This document shows, piece by piece, positions 17,388-25,867 of a DNA stretch of 64,000 nt (its first letter is position 1; the number at the start of each line of letters is the position of its first letter). The DNA is from CAYSPG01 sp964432885 (GTDB lineage Bacteria > Bacteroidota > Bacteroidia > AKYH767-A > OLB10). Under the pieces are notes generated by a model. That model made no database searches. It saw only the letters and a program-made list of their open reading frames with translations, and was not told where the DNA came from. Location of the stretch: positions 98,966 through 162,965 of the forward strand of contig CAYSPG010000007.1 of the NCBI GenBank assembly GCA_964432885.1. The letters run 5' to 3'. The translations under genes were made by a program, and so were the position numbers.

Positions 17388-18167
17388 TTATTCAAAAAAA
17401 GAGTGAATTTTTAAATCCTGATTTTTTCTTAACTCTTCAAATCCTCCTTCGGCATAATTAACTCCGTCAATCAGCATACAAACCCTGTTGGCAGCGTTGC
17501 GGGTGCAGTACATATCATGCGAAATGATAATGGATGAGGTATTGTACTTTTCCTGCATCTGTAACATAAGGTTTGTAATTTCTTTTGCCGTAATAGGGTC
17601 AAGTCCTGTTGTTGGTTCATCATATAACATAAGGTCAGGGTTTAAAATCAGCGCACGCGCAAGTCCAATTCTTTTTTTCATTCCACCCGATAGTTCCGAT
17701 GGCATAAGGTTAATAGCATGAAGCAATCCAACATTAATTAAGGTTTGCTCAACCAGGTATTTTATTTCGTCTTTTGTTTTGTGTTTGCCATGTCTGCGCA
17801 AAGGAAACTCCAGGTTTTCGCGCACCGTCATGCTGTCGTACAAAGCGCTGCTTTGAAAAACAAATCCAATGCGTGCACGCAGTTCATCGAGTTGCTGTTG
17901 TTGCAGTTCGCAAATTTCATTTCCAAAAACTTTTACCGAGCCTTCGTCATAACTCAACAAGCCGGCAATGCATTTTATCAATACCGATTTGCCGCAACCC
18001 GATTTGCCAAGCACAACAAGGTTTTCTCCTTTATATAATTTCAGATTAAAATTATTAAGCACCTTGTTAGCGCCAAAAGATTTTTTCAGATTTTTTATAT
18101 CAATAATCACCTCGCTTTTTTGCAACGGCAATTTTTCGATTATGGATTCTGCTGATGCCTGTATCAT
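17388..18167 (-). CDS. Mla-type ABC transporter ATPase
   Basis: 259 residues. Walker A G-K-S-G-C-G-K-S, signature L-S-G-G-M-K-K-R and Walker B L-M-L-Y-D-E-P-T-T-G-L-D-P are all intact. The M-K-K-R variant of the signature is typical of MlaF-type ATPases. It overlaps the permease gene by four bases and precedes the MCE gene, as expected for a phospholipid transport system linking inner and outer membranes. Confidence 0.9.
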   Translation of the reverse strand: MIQASAESIIEKLPLQKSEVIIDIKNLKKSFGANKVLNNFNLKLYKGENLVVLGKSGCGKSVLIKCIAGLLSYDEGSVKVFGNEICELQQQQLDELRARIGFVFQSSALYDSMTVRENLEFPLRRHGKHKTKDEIKYLVEQTLINVGLLHAINLMPSELSGGMKKRIGLARALILNPDLMLYDEPTTGLDPITAKEITNLMLQMQEKYNTSSIIISHDMYCTRNAANRVCMLIDGVNYAEGGFEELRKNQDLKIHSFFE

Positions 18168-18961
18168 AAGAATCCAAAAAATTCGGTTACCTGCACTGCA
18201 ATTAAGTCAACAATAAATACCAGCAGCGATGCTCCCACAACGGCAGAATTAGCCGAGCGGCCAACACCTTCAGTTCCTTTTTGAGAGTTGTATCCATGGT
18301 AGCATCCTATCATACCAATTACAAATCCAAAAAAGAATGATTTAATAAATGCCGGTATTACATCACTAAACTCAAGCGTTTCAAAAACCTGGTGAAAAAA
18401 CAAAGCAAGCGAAACACCCCCTTTTATTTTTACAGCAAGATAAGAGCCGTACAGTGCAATGGCATCGCCAATAATAATAAGCACGGGCACCATGAGCGTA
18501 GTGCTGATAATGCGCGACACCACAATATATTTAAACGGATTGGTTCCGCTTACTTCCATCGCATCAATTTGTTCTGTTACTTTCATTGAGCCAAGCTCGG
18601 CACCAATGCCCGAGCCAACTTTTCCTGCACATATCAATGCAGTAATTACAGGACCAATTTCCCTGATTAAACTTACTCCCACCATTTTGGGCAACCATGC
18701 TTCGGCACCAAACTCAACCAAGGTGGGCCGCGATTGCAATGTAATTACCAACCCAATTATAAAGGCGGTTAATCCAACTAATGGTAATGACAGATATCCG
18801 ATGCGATAGGACTGCCTTACAACTTCTTTTAATTCATAAGGGGGTAAAAAAACTTCGCGGAAAAAACGAAACGCAAACAGGGTTATATCACCCGTTTCGC
18901 TCAAAAAATTTTTAACAGCAGGAATTACCGCACGAACATATTGTCCTATATAGCCAATCAT
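18164..18961 (-). CDS. MlaE-like ABC transporter permease
   Basis: 265 residues with five to six hydrophobic segments. The MlaE family core is visible: L-I-R-E-I-G-P-V-I-T-A-L-I-C-A-G-K-V-G-S-G-I-G-A-style motif near residues 98-120, followed by E-Q-I-D-A-M-E. The C-terminus has S-A-V-V-G-A-S-L. It overlaps the beta-lactamase-fold gene upstream and the ATPase gene downstream by four bases each, so these genes are tightly coupled. Confidence 0.9.
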   Translation of the reverse strand: MIGYIGQYVRAVIPAVKNFLSETGDITLFAFRFFREVFLPPYELKEVVRQSYRIGYLSLPLVGLTAFIIGLVITLQSRPTLVEFGAEAWLPKMVGVSLIREIGPVITALICAGKVGSGIGAELGSMKVTEQIDAMEVSGTNPFKYIVVSRIISTTLMVPVLIIIGDAIALYGSYLAVKIKGGVSLALFFHQVFETLEFSDVIPAFIKSFFFGFVIGMIGCYHGYNSQKGTEGVGRSANSAVVGASLLVFIVDLIAVQVTEFFGFL

Positions 18962-20154
18962 TTATGTACATTTTCGCTGGCCATAAAGTTAATTATTTCT
19001 TCTGCCATTGGCTGCACATCTTTTACACATGACGAAAGCACCACCACACCGCAATGTTTTGTTTCAATAAAACCAATATAGGCCGAAAATCCATTTTGCG
19101 CACTGCTTTGCGATACAACTTTTTTATTGTTTGGTACGGGATTTATTTTCCAGCCCAATGCAATCTCCTTATCCTTATTCTTTTTTCCCTGTAGTAAAAT
19201 GCGTGCATTGTGTGTGTAGTCAAAAACATTTTTGTAATAATCATTTTGTTTCGAAATATTCAATTGCAAAAACTTCAGCATGTCAGCCGCATTGCTTTTG
19301 AGCCCCAGTGCCGGAGATGTTACATCATAACCTCTGTGTGCACAAGGATTTCCGTTTATATCATAGCCGGTAAGCAGCATTTTTTGTTGCACACTTGAAA
19401 GCTGTATACCTGTATTGTTTAATGTAAGTGGCATTAAAAGCCTGTTGGCTAACAGCGAATCAAAATCCATTTGCATTTTTTGCGAAAGCGCATGCCCAAG
19501 CAACATTATGCCTGTGTACGAATGCCTGTAGTCGTAACCTATAGGTTTGGTAAATGAAAAGTTTTTTAAAAAACTGTACAGGTTTTCCTTTGTATAGGAT
19601 ACAGCAGTGCTTTTTGGATTATAATTATAAGGAAACATTGGCAAGCCAGTGGTATGCGTTGCAAGGTCGCACAACATAATTTCCTGTGGTTTGGCAGATG
19701 GGTCAGGAAAACATACAAAAGGAGTAAACTGAATTGTTGAGCGGTCATGTTGTGAAAGCACACTTTGATTTTTTTCATCAACAGGGCGGCAAATAATTTC
19801 CTGATAAACTGGCGAAGGAACATTAACAGGCAAAAACATTTTTAATTTATCATCCGCATTTACAATTCCTTTCATGCACATATCGGCAAAAAGAATACTA
19901 GTAAATGTTTCGGTCAGGTTGCCTAATTCAAAAATGCTGTTGCTGTCAGGCAATTGCTTGTTTCCTTTTTGCGTTTCACCGTAGTAAAATAATTTTTTAT
20001 CGCTATCATCTGCTATGGCTATAACCAGTGCGCCATACCCTTTTTGCATGTATTGTGCCGCAAGGCTGTCAACCTTTTGCTGCAATTGTGCCTGCGAATA
20101 AATTGATGAGGCAGCAATCAGAAAAAATGTTACCAACGATTTTTTCATAACCAT
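18958..20154 (-). CDS. secreted beta-lactamase/PBP-fold protein, active site substituted
   Basis: 398 residues with a Sec signal peptide (about residues 1-22). It has the serine beta-lactamase (class C / AmpH-like) fold: the helix that should carry S-x-x-K reads F-E-L-G-N-L-T-E-T-F-T, so the catalytic Ser is N79 and the Lys is E82. The Y-x-N motif region reads Y-R-H-S-Y-T-G, keeping the Tyr but with His for Asn; the usual H-x-G near the end is replaced by S-S-A-Q-N-G. It is likely a non-hydrolytic relative. The four-base overlap with mlaE and 2-bp gap to the stress protein gene put it inside the lipid transport operon, suggesting a scaffold or binding role there. Confidence 0.75.
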   Translation of the reverse strand: MVMKKSLVTFFLIAASSIYSQAQLQQKVDSLAAQYMQKGYGALVIAIADDSDKKLFYYGETQKGNKQLPDSNSIFELGNLTETFTSILFADMCMKGIVNADDKLKMFLPVNVPSPVYQEIICRPVDEKNQSVLSQHDRSTIQFTPFVCFPDPSAKPQEIMLCDLATHTTGLPMFPYNYNPKSTAVSYTKENLYSFLKNFSFTKPIGYDYRHSYTGIMLLGHALSQKMQMDFDSLLANRLLMPLTLNNTGIQLSSVQQKMLLTGYDINGNPCAHRGYDVTSPALGLKSNAADMLKFLQLNISKQNDYYKNVFDYTHNARILLQGKKNKDKEIALGWKINPVPNNKKVVSQSSAQNGFSAYIGFIETKHCGVVVLSSCVKDVQPMAEEIINFMASENVHK

Positions 20155-20156
20155 TT

Positions 20157-20993
20157 TTATTTTTTGTTTATGTGTAATGCAAGCACAGGAATATGGCTAT
20201 GGTATGCCATGCGCTTGGTTAAACTGCGGCCAAAAATTCTTTGTGCAAGGGTGCGGTCGTGCATGCTCATTGCTACCATGTCAGGCGGAAATTGTTCAAT
20301 ATAGGTGTTCATGCCATGAAAAACATCTTTGTCTTCCATCAACCGGTACGAGATATTTTTATACCCACTTTCTTTTATAATATGTTCTTTAAATCTTCCT
20401 ATTTCCAAATCCTCAAAATTATCTTCGAGCTTACCTGATGTAATGTGCAACAGAATAATTTCAGCTTCAAAAGTTTTTGCAAAGTCAATTATATAGTGCA
20501 TATGATTAAAGTTGTGATTACCATAATCAGCAGCAAATACAATTTTTTTAATTCCATTAAATTTTGCTTTATCTGGAATTGCCATTACAGGCACTTCGGC
20601 ATTTTCCATAACGCTGGCCGTATTTGAACCAATTAAAAACTCGCCAATGCCGCTAGCACCATGCGTACCCATTACAATTAAATCAGATTTATTTTTTTTT
20701 GCATAAGCCGGTATTTCAATATCGGCCATGCCCATGGTGGCATGTATGTTCATGCGTACCTGGGGAAATTTACTTTCTGCATCTTTACGCATGCGGTTTA
20801 ATCCGTCAAGCGAAATTTTTCTCACTTCGCTGTCAGAAATTGGGAGTATGCCTGTATCACTTACCGGAACAGGAACATGATAGGAGTGCAGCAACGAAAT
20901 TTCTGCGTTTAATTTATTGCTTAAGCCACATGCAAAAGCAAGAGCGTTTTCAGCATTATCTGAAAAATCAACAGGAACTAATATGTTTTTCAT
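20157..20993 (-). CDS. universal stress protein, tandem UspA domains
   Basis: 278 residues made of two UspA domains (about 1-140 and 145-278). The first starts M-K-N-I-L-V-P-V-D-F-S and carries the nucleotide-binding loop G-T-H-G-A-S-G-I-G-E-F-L-I-G-S-N; the second starts I-K-K-I-V-F-A-A-D-Y, and its G-x2-G-x9-G loop is degenerate. Such proteins are induced by starvation or low oxygen. It lies between the 141-residue protein and the Mla operon on the same strand, downstream of an Fnr-like site. Confidence 0.9.
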   Translation of the reverse strand: MKNILVPVDFSDNAENALAFACGLSNKLNAEISLLHSYHVPVPVSDTGILPISDSEVRKISLDGLNRMRKDAESKFPQVRMNIHATMGMADIEIPAYAKKNKSDLIVMGTHGASGIGEFLIGSNTASVMENAEVPVMAIPDKAKFNGIKKIVFAADYGNHNFNHMHYIIDFAKTFEAEIILLHITSGKLEDNFEDLEIGRFKEHIIKESGYKNISYRLMEDKDVFHGMNTYIEQFPPDMVAMSMHDRTLAQRIFGRSLTKRMAYHSHIPVLALHINKK

Positions 20994-21005
20994 TATTTAT
21001 GTTTT

Positions 21006-21431
21006 TTAATTTTTTAATTGTTTTTCTACAAAGGCAAATAACTCATGTTTTAGTTTTTTTACGCTGCCATTAATTGCCAGTACACCAAGTTTATATTTAT
21101 TATGTTCTTTGGTTAGCTTCTTCACATCCATAACTAATTTGTTTTTATCAATTTCAGAAAGGTTGTGCTCATGCTTGACCAAACCCTTAAATGTTGTTTT
21201 CAAATTTTTTTCCTGAAATTTTTTTAACTTAATTTCAAGTGCATAATAACTTGTTACTCTTTTTTTACTTGATGTGTAAAAATTATTTTTTCTGAGTAAC
21301 TTTATGAAAAAAGTAAGCTCTACGTTACAGAACTCAAGTTCTGATAACCATTGCACAACATCATTGTGCATATTAACCGGATGTGGTGGCAATAGAAATT
21401 TGTTGTTGGCTTGTGGCAATAGTTTTGGCAT
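21006..21431 (-). CDS. uncharacterised small basic helical protein
   Basis: 141 residues, lysine-rich and predicted helical throughout; no signal peptide and no recognised domain. L-P-P-H-P-V-N-M-H-N-D-V-V-Q-W-L-S-E-L-E is the most distinctive segment, followed by two long K/E-rich helices that could form a hairpin coiled coil. It is the first gene of a minus-strand run with the stress protein and Mla genes, 82 bp from the ATGAT-N4-ATCAT palindrome. Function unknown. Confidence 0.6.
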   Translation of the reverse strand: MPKLLPQANNKFLLPPHPVNMHNDVVQWLSELEFCNVELTFFIKLLRKNNFYTSSKKRVTSYYALEIKLKKFQEKNLKTTFKGLVKHEHNLSEIDKNKLVMDVKKLTKEHNKYKLGVLAINGSVKKLKHELFAFVEKQLKN

Positions 21432-21512
21432 ATCTTATTTCATTACTATTTTGATAATGCAAAGTTCCAACCGCCAGGCAATTGAAAAACTGACCTTAAT
21501 CAAGTAGCGGAT

Positions 21513-21526
21513 ATGATTTAAATCAT
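21513..21526. promoter_or_regulatory. Crp/Fnr-like palindrome in the 21431/21576 divergent region
   Basis: ATGAT-TTAA-ATCAT is a perfect 14-bp palindrome of the Fnr half-site type, placed in the 144-bp region between two divergent genes, 82 and 50 bp from their start codons. Confidence 0.5.
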
Positions 21527-21575
21527 GACTTAAAAAAACAGACGGCTTTAATTTTGTATAACAGAAATTAAAATT

Positions 21576-21854
21576 ATGCTTACCGAAAAAATAACAGTAG
21601 CCAACTTAAAATGTGATGGCTGCGCAACTACAATAAAAAACAAGCTTTCGGCATTTGATGGTGTAAGTAAAGTAGATGTTTTTAATGACGATGATTTAGT
21701 AGTGATTGAACATGATGGAAAAACTCCACGTTCAATGTTCACACACAAACTTTTATCACTCGGTTATCCTGAAGCTACTGAAGCAAACGGATTGCTTACC
21801 CAGATAAAAAGTTATGCAAGTTGCATGGCAGGGAGGCTAAGCAAGCACGAATAG
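21576..21854 (+). CDS. heavy-metal-associated (HMA) domain protein
   Basis: 92 residues; a single ferredoxin-like HMA domain with the metal-binding loop L-K-C-D-G-C-A-T-T-I at residues 11-20 (CxxC). It is likely a cytoplasmic copper or other soft-metal chaperone. The C-terminal 20 residues add a further cysteine (S-Y-A-S-C). Copper handling would fit the oxidases and NosZ encoded nearby, but no direct partner is adjacent. Confidence 0.85.
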   Translation: MLTEKITVANLKCDGCATTIKNKLSAFDGVSKVDVFNDDDLVVIEHDGKTPRSMFTHKLLSLGYPEATEANGLLTQIKSYASCMAGRLSKHE

Positions 21855-22975
21855 TTAAAACAGCCTCCATAAAATATTTTTTTTCATTGCTGGTTTTAAT
21901 ACACGGGCTTATTCATCTTATCGGCTTTGCCAAAGCATTTGGTTATCCCGAATTACAACAGCTTACCAAAGAAATTTCAAAACCAATGGGCTTTGTTTGG
22001 CTTGTTGTTGCAGTTTGTTTTGTGGTTGCTTCAGTTTATTTTATTGCAGGAAATAATTTATGGATGGGGTGGGCATTATTTGCTTCTTGCTGCTCGCAGT
22101 TTTTAATTTTTGTTGCATGGCATGATGCAAAATATGGAAGTATTGCAAACCTGGTAATTCTAACTGTTTCATTTTTTAACCTTGCTGCTTTACGATTTGA
22201 GAATAAATTTTTGATTGATGTTAAAAATAATTTCACTCATGAAATCAAAAAAAATGAAAATGTATTATCTGAAGAAGATATAGTGAAATTGCCACCGGTA
22301 ATAAAAAAGTATTTGCATTATTCAGGCTGCATTGGAAAACCTAAGGTCTCAAACATCAAAGTAAAATTCTCAGGGCGTATTCGTAAAAACGAAAAATCAG
22401 AGTGGATGCCTTTTACTTCTGTTCAATACAACTTTATAGATTCTGCTGCGCGTTTATTTTTTATGAAGGCAACTATGAATCGCTTGCCTGTTGCAGGCTA
22501 TCATTGTTACAAACGTGGTGATGCATTTATGGATATACGACTTCTTTCAACAATTAAAGTTCAGGAGCAGAGCGGAAAGGAAATGGGCATTGCCGAAACG
22601 GTAACTTTTTTTAACGACATGTGCTGCATGGCACCCGCAACTTTAATTGATAAAAGAATAAAGTGGCTTTATGCTGATGCTGTTAAAGCAATAGCTGAGT
22701 TTACTGTAAATAATATTTCAATTAATGCAGAATTATTTTTTAATGATGAAGGAGCGCTTGTTAATTTTATTTCGGATGACAGGTATGCAACAACAGAAAA
22801 TGGTACAATGGGAAAATTGAAATGGTCAACACCAATAAATAACTATACCAACATAAACGGTCACATGGTTGTAAAAAATGCAGATGCAATTTACACGTAT
22901 CCCGAAGGTGATTTATGTTATGGCCAATTTGTAACCGAATGGGTTGAATATAATTGCAAAACAATAAATGAATAA
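21821..22975 (+). CDS. membrane protein with C-terminal DUF6544-like domain
   Basis: Up to 384 residues. Four hydrophobic helices (about residues 18-130) precede a soluble domain with L-P-P-V-I-K-K-Y-L-H-Y-S-G, W-M-P-F-T-S-V-Q and P-V-A-G-Y-H-C-Y, a layout matching DUF6544. The listed start is a TTG that overlaps the HMA gene by 34 bases; no ATG exists before residue 50, so the exact start is uncertain. Function is unknown. The gene is coupled to the HMA protein and to the next membrane gene. Confidence 0.65.
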   Translation: MHGREAKQARIVKTASIKYFFSLLVLIHGLIHLIGFAKAFGYPELQQLTKEISKPMGFVWLVVAVCFVVASVYFIAGNNLWMGWALFASCCSQFLIFVAWHDAKYGSIANLVILTVSFFNLAALRFENKFLIDVKNNFTHEIKKNENVLSEEDIVKLPPVIKKYLHYSGCIGKPKVSNIKVKFSGRIRKNEKSEWMPFTSVQYNFIDSAARLFFMKATMNRLPVAGYHCYKRGDAFMDIRLLSTIKVQEQSGKEMGIAETVTFFNDMCCMAPATLIDKRIKWLYADAVKAIAEFTVNNISINAELFFNDEGALVNFISDDRYATTENGTMGKLKWSTPINNYTNINGHMVVKNADAIYTYPEGDLCYGQFVTEWVEYNCKTINE

Positions 22976-23453
22976 AGCAAAACCTTTTACTGTTTATGTA
23001 CTTGTCACGTTGCATCTTATTTTGGGAATGAGTGCAAGCGGAGGAGGTTTTTTGTTGATGCTTAAACCTGATGGCAGTCTGTTGCAAATGCAGGAGGGTT
23101 GGTTAAAAAATTCACCCTTTGAAAATTATTTAATTCCCGGTGCAATTTTGTTTTTGCTGCTTGGAGTTTTTCCGTTTTGGATTTTATATGGATTGATTTT
23201 TAAACCCTCTGTTGCACTAAATAATAAACTCAATATTTATAGTTCCATTCATTGGGCATGGACTTATTCTTTGTACGAAGGCATTATTGTAATTACGTGG
23301 ATAGTGGTGCAAATGATTTTTACAGGATACTTTTGGTTGCAACCCGTTATTATTTTAATAGGATTATTAATAATTATCTTTACAATGATGCCGCAAACAA
23401 TAAAACATTTTTCGCTAAACAATATAAGTAGCAGCAACATTTTCAAATCTTAA
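22968..23453 (+). CDS. uncharacterised four-helix membrane protein
   Basis: 161 residues, hydrophobic helices at about 8-30, 52-75, 90-110 and 115-140. G-A-S-A-style small-residue turns and M-L-K-P-D-G-S-L-L-Q in the first loop are the only distinctive features. It starts eight bases before the previous stop, so it is part of the 21576-23453 operon. I recognise no family. Confidence 0.65.
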   Translation: MNKAKPFTVYVLVTLHLILGMSASGGGFLLMLKPDGSLLQMQEGWLKNSPFENYLIPGAILFLLLGVFPFWILYGLIFKPSVALNNKLNIYSSIHWAWTYSLYEGIIVITWIVVQMIFTGYFWLQPVIILIGLLIIIFTMMPQTIKHFSLNNISSSNIFKS

Positions 23454-23475
23454 AAATTAATTAAAAAATAATACT

Positions 23476-23916
23476 ATGAAACAGCCCGAAAATTTTTATG
23501 AAAAACTGGCACATAAAGCCACGGTGTTCAGTGGTTCCACCGCTGCGTTTATGACTGCGTTGCTGGTTATTGCAACATGGTTGATAACAGGTCCGCTTTT
23601 TCATTTCTCTGATACATGGCAACTTGTAATTAATACAGGCACCACCATCATTACATTTTTAATGGTGTTTCTCATTCAGCGAATGCAAAACAAAGATTCG
23701 CGCGCCATTCATCTTAAGCTTAATGAACTTGTTGCTGCCCTAAAGGGGCCTAGCAACCGGTTAATTGATGTAGAAGACTTGTCGGAGGGAGAGTTGGAAA
23801 TTTTAGCCAGTTATTATCGCAAACTGGCAGAAATGGCAAAGCATGAAAAAACACTTTCTGTTTCACACTCCATTGAAGAAGCTACGGAGTTACATAAAGA
23901 AAAATACGGGAAGTGA
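23476..23916 (+). CDS. low-affinity iron permease family-like membrane protein
   Basis: 146 residues. Two N-terminal helices (about 20-42 and 52-70) and a conserved cytoplasmic helix with I-Q-R-M-Q-N-K-D-S-R-A-I-H-L-K-L-N-E-L correspond to the bacterial short proteins assigned to the low-affinity iron permease (Fet4-like) family. The tail is charged and ends with a histidine/glutamate-rich helix. The iron transport function in bacteria is not established for this short form. It is convergent with the ABC ATPase gene, 6 bp apart. Confidence 0.75.
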   Translation: MKQPENFYEKLAHKATVFSGSTAAFMTALLVIATWLITGPLFHFSDTWQLVINTGTTIITFLMVFLIQRMQNKDSRAIHLKLNELVAALKGPSNRLIDVEDLSEGELEILASYYRKLAEMAKHEKTLSVSHSIEEATELHKEKYGK

Positions 23917-23922
23917 AATAAA

Positions 23923-24618
23923 TTACTTGCTTATTATTTTTCCATCATCCATTTCAATAATGCGCTGTGTGTTTTTAGCAAAGCTATTGTCGTGCGTTAC
24001 AATTAGTAAGGTTTGATGATACACAGACGTTAGCTCTTTAAAAATATCAAAAACAATCTTACTGTTTTTACTATCAAGATTTCCGGTAGGCTCATCTCCC
24101 ATTATTATTAGCGGGTCGTTAATCATGGCACGGGCAATGGCAACACGCTGTTTTTCTCCTCCTGATAATTGGTTAGCCATTTTTAACGCAAGTTTATCAA
24201 TACCCAAAATTTGCAGAAGTTCCATAGCTTTCACTTCAAGTGCTTCTTCTGTAAGTTTTTTTAATTTTAAACCCGGAAGCATTACATTTTTTAAAACAGA
24301 AAACTCGTTAAGCAAATAATGAAATTGAAAAACAAAACCTATTTTTTTATTTCGGATGGCGGCAAGTTCTTTTTCGGTTTTATTATCCATGCATTCATTA
24401 TCAATAAAAAGTTTTCCGGAGTAATCAGTATCCATGGTTGACAGTATATAAAGCAATGTACTTTTTCCGCAACCCGATTTACCTATTACCGAAACAAACT
24501 CACCACGGTTAATTTCAAAACTTATTTCTTTTAAAATGTCAACTTTAATTGGGTCGTAAAAAGATTTGCTGATAGCAATTGATTCAAGAATTTTTTTTCC
24601 TGCCATTTTATTTTCCAC
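23923..24618 (-). CDS. LolD/MacB-type ABC transporter ATPase
   Basis: 231 residues: Walker A G-K-S-G-C-G-K-S-T, Q-loop F-Q-F-H-Y-L-L, signature L-S-G-G-E-K-Q-R and Walker B M-G-D-E-P-T-G-N-L-D. The G-D-E-P-T-G-N-L-D form marks the LolD/MacB/FtsE group. It overlaps the FtsX-type permease gene by 11 bases and completes an adaptor-permease-ATPase operon. Confidence 0.88.
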   Translation of the reverse strand: MENKMAGKKILESIAISKSFYDPIKVDILKEISFEINRGEFVSVIGKSGCGKSTLLYILSTMDTDYSGKLFIDNECMDNKTEKELAAIRNKKIGFVFQFHYLLNEFSVLKNVMLPGLKLKKLTEEALEVKAMELLQILGIDKLALKMANQLSGGEKQRVAIARAMINDPLIIMGDEPTGNLDSKNSKIVFDIFKELTSVYHQTLLIVTHDNSFAKNTQRIIEMDDGKIISK

Positions 24619-25867
24619 GGATGATAATTACAGGATCAATCTTGCTAGCTTTACGAGCCGGAAACCAGCCGGCAAAATAGGTTGTGATAATTGCAAAAAT
24701 TCCTGCAATAAAATAATATTTTGGGTTGTAATCAACTGGAAAAGTTTTAATGGTGGGCAATGCTGCTGTAACAAACGGAACCTGATCTATTAAAGAACTA
24801 AGTAAAAAACCAAAAACAAAACCTGCTAATGCACCAAAAATTCCAATGCTTAATGCAATGGTTAAAAATACTTTTTTTACATCGTTGCCCGAAAAACCTG
24901 TTGCTTTTAAAATGGCAATGGTATCCATCTTTTCATAAATCATCATGTTAAGAATGTTATAGATGCCAAACCCTGCAACAATCAGCAGCGTAATTCCTAC
25001 AGCATATGATATGATTGATCGGACATTGCTTCCCGTTTCGAATTGAGAATTGGCTGTTTGAATATCTTCGGCCTGGGTAGCAAACAGGTTACGGTATTCT
25101 GCGGCAACAGCAGGCGCTTGGCTTATATCAAATAATTTTACCTGCACATCACTAATATAATTACCCGATTTGCCAAGCAGTTTTTGTGTGGTGGCAATAC
25201 TGGTGTAACTTTGCACCTTATCCCAATCGGCAATGCCTGACTGAAAATAGCCCACCACTTTTAACGGAAACCTACCACCACCCGAAGTAGTTACGGTAAT
25301 TATATCTCCAATTTTAGCTAACATTTTATCGGCAACACCTTTACCAAGTATAATACTGTTGGATGTGTTTTTTAAATCAATGTAATTACCAGTGGTAACA
25401 TAATCTTTAAAAAAAAAGAGACGCGCTTCTTCATCCACATCCACACCATTTATTAAGCCATTTAAATCAACACTGCCAAGGCTGTAAAAAACCTGTGCCG
25501 AAACTTTTGGAGCAACACCTGCTACGCGATTATCTTGTTTTAACGATTGCATAATGGCTTCAACATTATAAATCTCGTTTCGCACGTTGGCCGGTTTTAC
25601 TGAACTTACAAAATTGTAGTGATTGCTGTATAGCTTTGATTCGTTAATAGGTTGCACATCGGCAGGTTTTATTTCATTAAACAAACGAATGTGTGCTGTT
25701 CGGTTCACCACCAATCCATCAAGCATTTTGTTTAATCCGTTCATAAAACTAAGCAGTGTAATAAACATGGTAATGCCAAAGGTTACTCCAATTGCAGCAA
25801 CCAATGTTTGCTTAAAGCGGGCAAACAAAAGTGATTTTGCAATTTCAGGAATAAGACTCAGTTTCAT
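24608..25867 (-). CDS. FtsX/MacB-type ABC permease
   Basis: 419 residues: one N-terminal helix (about 20-45), a periplasmic domain of about 240 residues, and three C-terminal helices (about 285-405), the usual layout of MacB/LolC type permeases. The first cytoplasmic-helix motif G-V-T-F-G-I-T-M-F-I and the last loop P-A-R-K-A-S-K-I-D-P are typical. It is coupled by overlaps to both the adaptor and ATPase genes. Confidence 0.85.
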   Translation of the reverse strand: MKLSLIPEIAKSLLFARFKQTLVAAIGVTFGITMFITLLSFMNGLNKMLDGLVVNRTAHIRLFNEIKPADVQPINESKLYSNHYNFVSSVKPANVRNEIYNVEAIMQSLKQDNRVAGVAPKVSAQVFYSLGSVDLNGLINGVDVDEEARLFFFKDYVTTGNYIDLKNTSNSIILGKGVADKMLAKIGDIITVTTSGGGRFPLKVVGYFQSGIADWDKVQSYTSIATTQKLLGKSGNYISDVQVKLFDISQAPAVAAEYRNLFATQAEDIQTANSQFETGSNVRSIISYAVGITLLIVAGFGIYNILNMMIYEKMDTIAILKATGFSGNDVKKVFLTIALSIGIFGALAGFVFGFLLSSLIDQVPFVTAALPTIKTFPVDYNPKYYFIAGIFAIITTYFAGWFPARKASKIDPVIIIRGK

